Shown here one piece after another: positions 14,457 to 15,641 of a DNA stretch of 15,641 nt. Within the stretch, counting starts at the first letter, position 1. Each line of letters starts with the position of its first letter. Both the position numbers and the translations under genes were made by a program. The notes beneath the pieces were generated by a model, which saw only the letters and a list, made by a program, of their open reading frames with translations, was not told the origin of the DNA and searched no databases. Origin of the DNA: Deltaproteobacteria bacterium (GTDB lineage: Bacteria; Desulfobacterota; Desulfobacteria; Desulfobacterales; SURF-15); NCBI GenBank assembly GCA_024644775.1, contig JAHEHB010000081.1, positions 1 through 15,641 of the forward strand, in the 5' to 3' direction.

Positions 14457-14498
14457 TTTTTCTGACTCCTTTCCATTTTCTTATGAAAAAACGGACAG

Positions 14499-14527
14499 AT
14501 AATGACCACTAACTCCCTAAGTGTCAA
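14499..14527 (-). promoter_or_regulatory. Promoter of the methyltransferase pseudogene
   Basis: On the minus strand, TTGACA (14527-14522), 17 bases, then CATTAT (14504-14499). Transcription would begin near 14492, about 36 bases before the ATG at 14456. Confidence 0.5.
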
Positions 14528-14871
14528 TTACCATTTTGTTACATATTGCCATGAAATGTTGAACCCGCTGATTGTTGCGTTCGTTTCTGATTACAAATAG
14601 ATATCGCTGGTGTTTAAGCGTAGTGGGTTCACCAAATATGTTGGAGAAAGTCGTAATTTTGATCCACTTGATTTGATGCAGATATCAACGAGATTCACAG
14701 ATATTTACAGATTTTATTCAGCAGGGCTGGCCACTAGATGTTGTGGTCGGTCTGATATGCCTCAAACCTGGATTTCATAGCAGATATCGCTTCGATCAGC
14801 CGAAGCTTTAACATTCAACTGGGTTGATCTGTTATAGCTTTTTGTGGAATGCTCCACTAAATTCGCAGAGA
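14528..14871. other. Gene-free stretch
   Basis: No coding frame or RNA gene is recognisable. GAACCCGCT (14561-14569) and AGTGGGTTC (14622-14630) can pair with one G-U. GTGGAATGCTCCAC (14844-14857) is a short hairpin, and the adjoining TCCACTAAATTCG could be the outer end of the IS3 remnant that follows. It appears to be decayed DNA. Confidence 0.45.
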
Positions 14872-15165
14872 TCAGAACATTGTAGTCAGAGTGTGTGGAC
14901 TGGGATTCAGGGTTGATCTCAACAATAATTCAAATTCGCTTGGAAGAAAGTATCCCTGAGCGGAATGCAGCCGATTTTGGTTATATACATCTTTGCTGAA
15001 ATGAGGAACTCACCTTTGCACATCCGCCATTGTCCAAGATTCCCAAAGGTGCACTTTCTCCGGTTTTAATGTTCTTATAAAATTTCCGGCATAAGAATTG
15101 TCAAGCGGATTGCCATTTTGTTGTTGGCGTTACTCTTACGTCCATCAATGGCGATTTGTCTGTTC
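14872..15165 (-). pseudogene. IS3-family transposase (OrfB) C-terminal remnant
   Basis: The minus strand reads NGNPLDNSYAGNFIRTLK, then PEKVHLWESWTMADVQR, a TGA stop, and in the same frame FSKDVYNQNRLHSAQGYFLP followed by SEFELLL. This is the final third of an IS3-type rve integrase, whose consensus is roughly GNPYDNAxAESFxKTLK...VYNxKRLHSALGYxPPxEFE. The catalytic glutamate of DDE (AES) has become glycine (AGN). Upstream, IAIDGRKSNANN lies in another frame, so a frameshift is also present, and the first two thirds of the transposase are missing. It is inactive. Confidence 0.8.
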
Positions 15166-15211
15166 CAAATTATCTGCCTAAATGCAGCCGGTGCGCCATG
15201 CTATACACATG

Positions 15212-15248
15212 CATTGAAATCCATGACAAAGGGGTTTGGATTTCAATG
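15212..15248 (-). terminator. Strong hairpin after the SMP-30-like gene
   Basis: CATTGAAATCC (15212-15222) and GGATTTCAATG (15238-15248) form a perfect 11-bp stem with a 15-base loop, 5 bases past the stop at 15254. No U-run follows on the minus strand, so it may be a factor-assisted terminator, an mRNA-stabilising stem, or a mobile-element end. Confidence 0.5.
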
Positions 15249-15253
15249 ATAAA

Positions 15254-15641
15254 TTAAAATTTCCAATGAACTGGCTCCAGACCTCTGACGGGCGAGCGGA
15301 ATGTGGCCAATCGGTCTCCATGGGTCGATCCCAGATAAACGGTTCTCAGGTCGGAACCGCCGAATGCGAGGCTTGAGACATTTCGGAGTCGGCGGCGACT
15401 TCCAATGTCAATCTCTTGCCGGCCGAACCGATTCCCCACAAATTTTTTCTCGATATCTTTCACGGTTTCCGGGTCGGAATCATCAACCACAATGTTCCGG
15501 GAGCCATCGACATGCAGACGGATAACCCGGTTGCTGACGACGCTGGTGATCCAAAGCCCCCCTTCGGCATCATAGGCCAATCCGTCCGGAAAAATGCCGT
15601 CGCCGAATTCTGCCGCGATCTCCCGATCGCCGAGGACACCG
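15254..15641 (-). CDS. SMP-30/gluconolactonase/LRE-family protein, C-terminal part (runs off right edge)
   Basis: The frame is open from the right edge to TAA at 15254, giving 128 visible residues. FPDGLAYDAEGGLWITSVVS followed by NRVIRLHVDG is the typical beta-propeller blade of SMP-30/gluconolactonase-like proteins (PDG, D..G.lW), and SSLAFGGSDLRTVYLGST is the next blade (LAFGG.dl.tvYl). Family members hydrolyse sugar lactones or organophosphates using a divalent metal. The catalytic N-terminal part lies outside the window, so substrate and intactness cannot be judged. TTG at 15580 lies within the domain and is not a real start. The downstream neighbour is a dead IS3 fragment, so the gene ends its transcription unit. 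Confidence 0.85.
   Translation of the reverse strand, partial: GVLGDREIAAEFGDGIFPDGLAYDAEGGLWITSVVSNRVIRLHVDGSRNIVVDDSDPETVKDIEKKFVGNRFGRQEIDIGSRRRLRNVSSLAFGGSDLRTVYLGSTHGDRLATFRSPVRGLEPVHWKF

Overview
The window looks like chromosome of a Gram-negative, sulfate-reducer-type Desulfobacterota bacterium (Desulfobacterales-like). This rests on recognised gene neighbours and intergenic repeat styles, not on a marker gene; hldE (LPS heptose synthesis) supports a Gram-negative envelope. It divides into a conserved core half (about 1-11,500) and a decayed accessory half (about 11,500-15,250), followed by the end of one more gene.

Core, left to right. A partial radical SAM gene reads off the left edge (minus) and is divergent from mltG (plus, peptidoglycan terminase). 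The spacer holds two facing promoter candidates and a mosaic inverted repeat. After mltG comes a 400-base spacer filled with GGGATTGAGGAATT-type repeats. A minus-strand unit follows: a 612-residue fusion of a WecA/MraY-like sugar-1-phosphate transferase with the membrane and nucleotide-binding front half of a PglF/WbpM-like protein, then tsaD (tRNA t6A synthesis) separated by 5 bases. A small hypothetical ORF lies upstream. Then a plus-strand run: an AlaC-like aminotransferase, hom (homoserine dehydrogenase), thrH (phosphoserine phosphatase/homoserine phosphotransferase), a hotdog thioesterase, hldE and a YggU/DUF167 gene, tightly packed from thrH to hldE. The hom-thrH pair suggests that homoserine phosphate for threonine synthesis may be made from phosphoserine rather than by a homoserine kinase.

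A stand-alone initiator tRNA-fMet gene with a textbook promoter and terminator marks the end of the core block. Beyond it the DNA is more A+T-rich and broken: a HEPN-MNT pair (minus), a 27-codon stub of an AbrB/MazE-like antitoxin (plus), an intact RAYT transposase (minus), a methyltransferase pseudogene (one frameshift, one in-frame stop, C-terminus lost at the RAYT side), a long gene-free stretch and an inactive IS3-family transposase tail. The right edge carries the C-terminal part of an SMP-30/gluconolactonase-like gene with a strong hairpin after its stop.

No complete new system is evident. The most distinctive items are the transferase-PglF front-half fusion, and the RAYT gene lying between an antitoxin stub and a truncated methyltransferase next to a HEPN-MNT pair.
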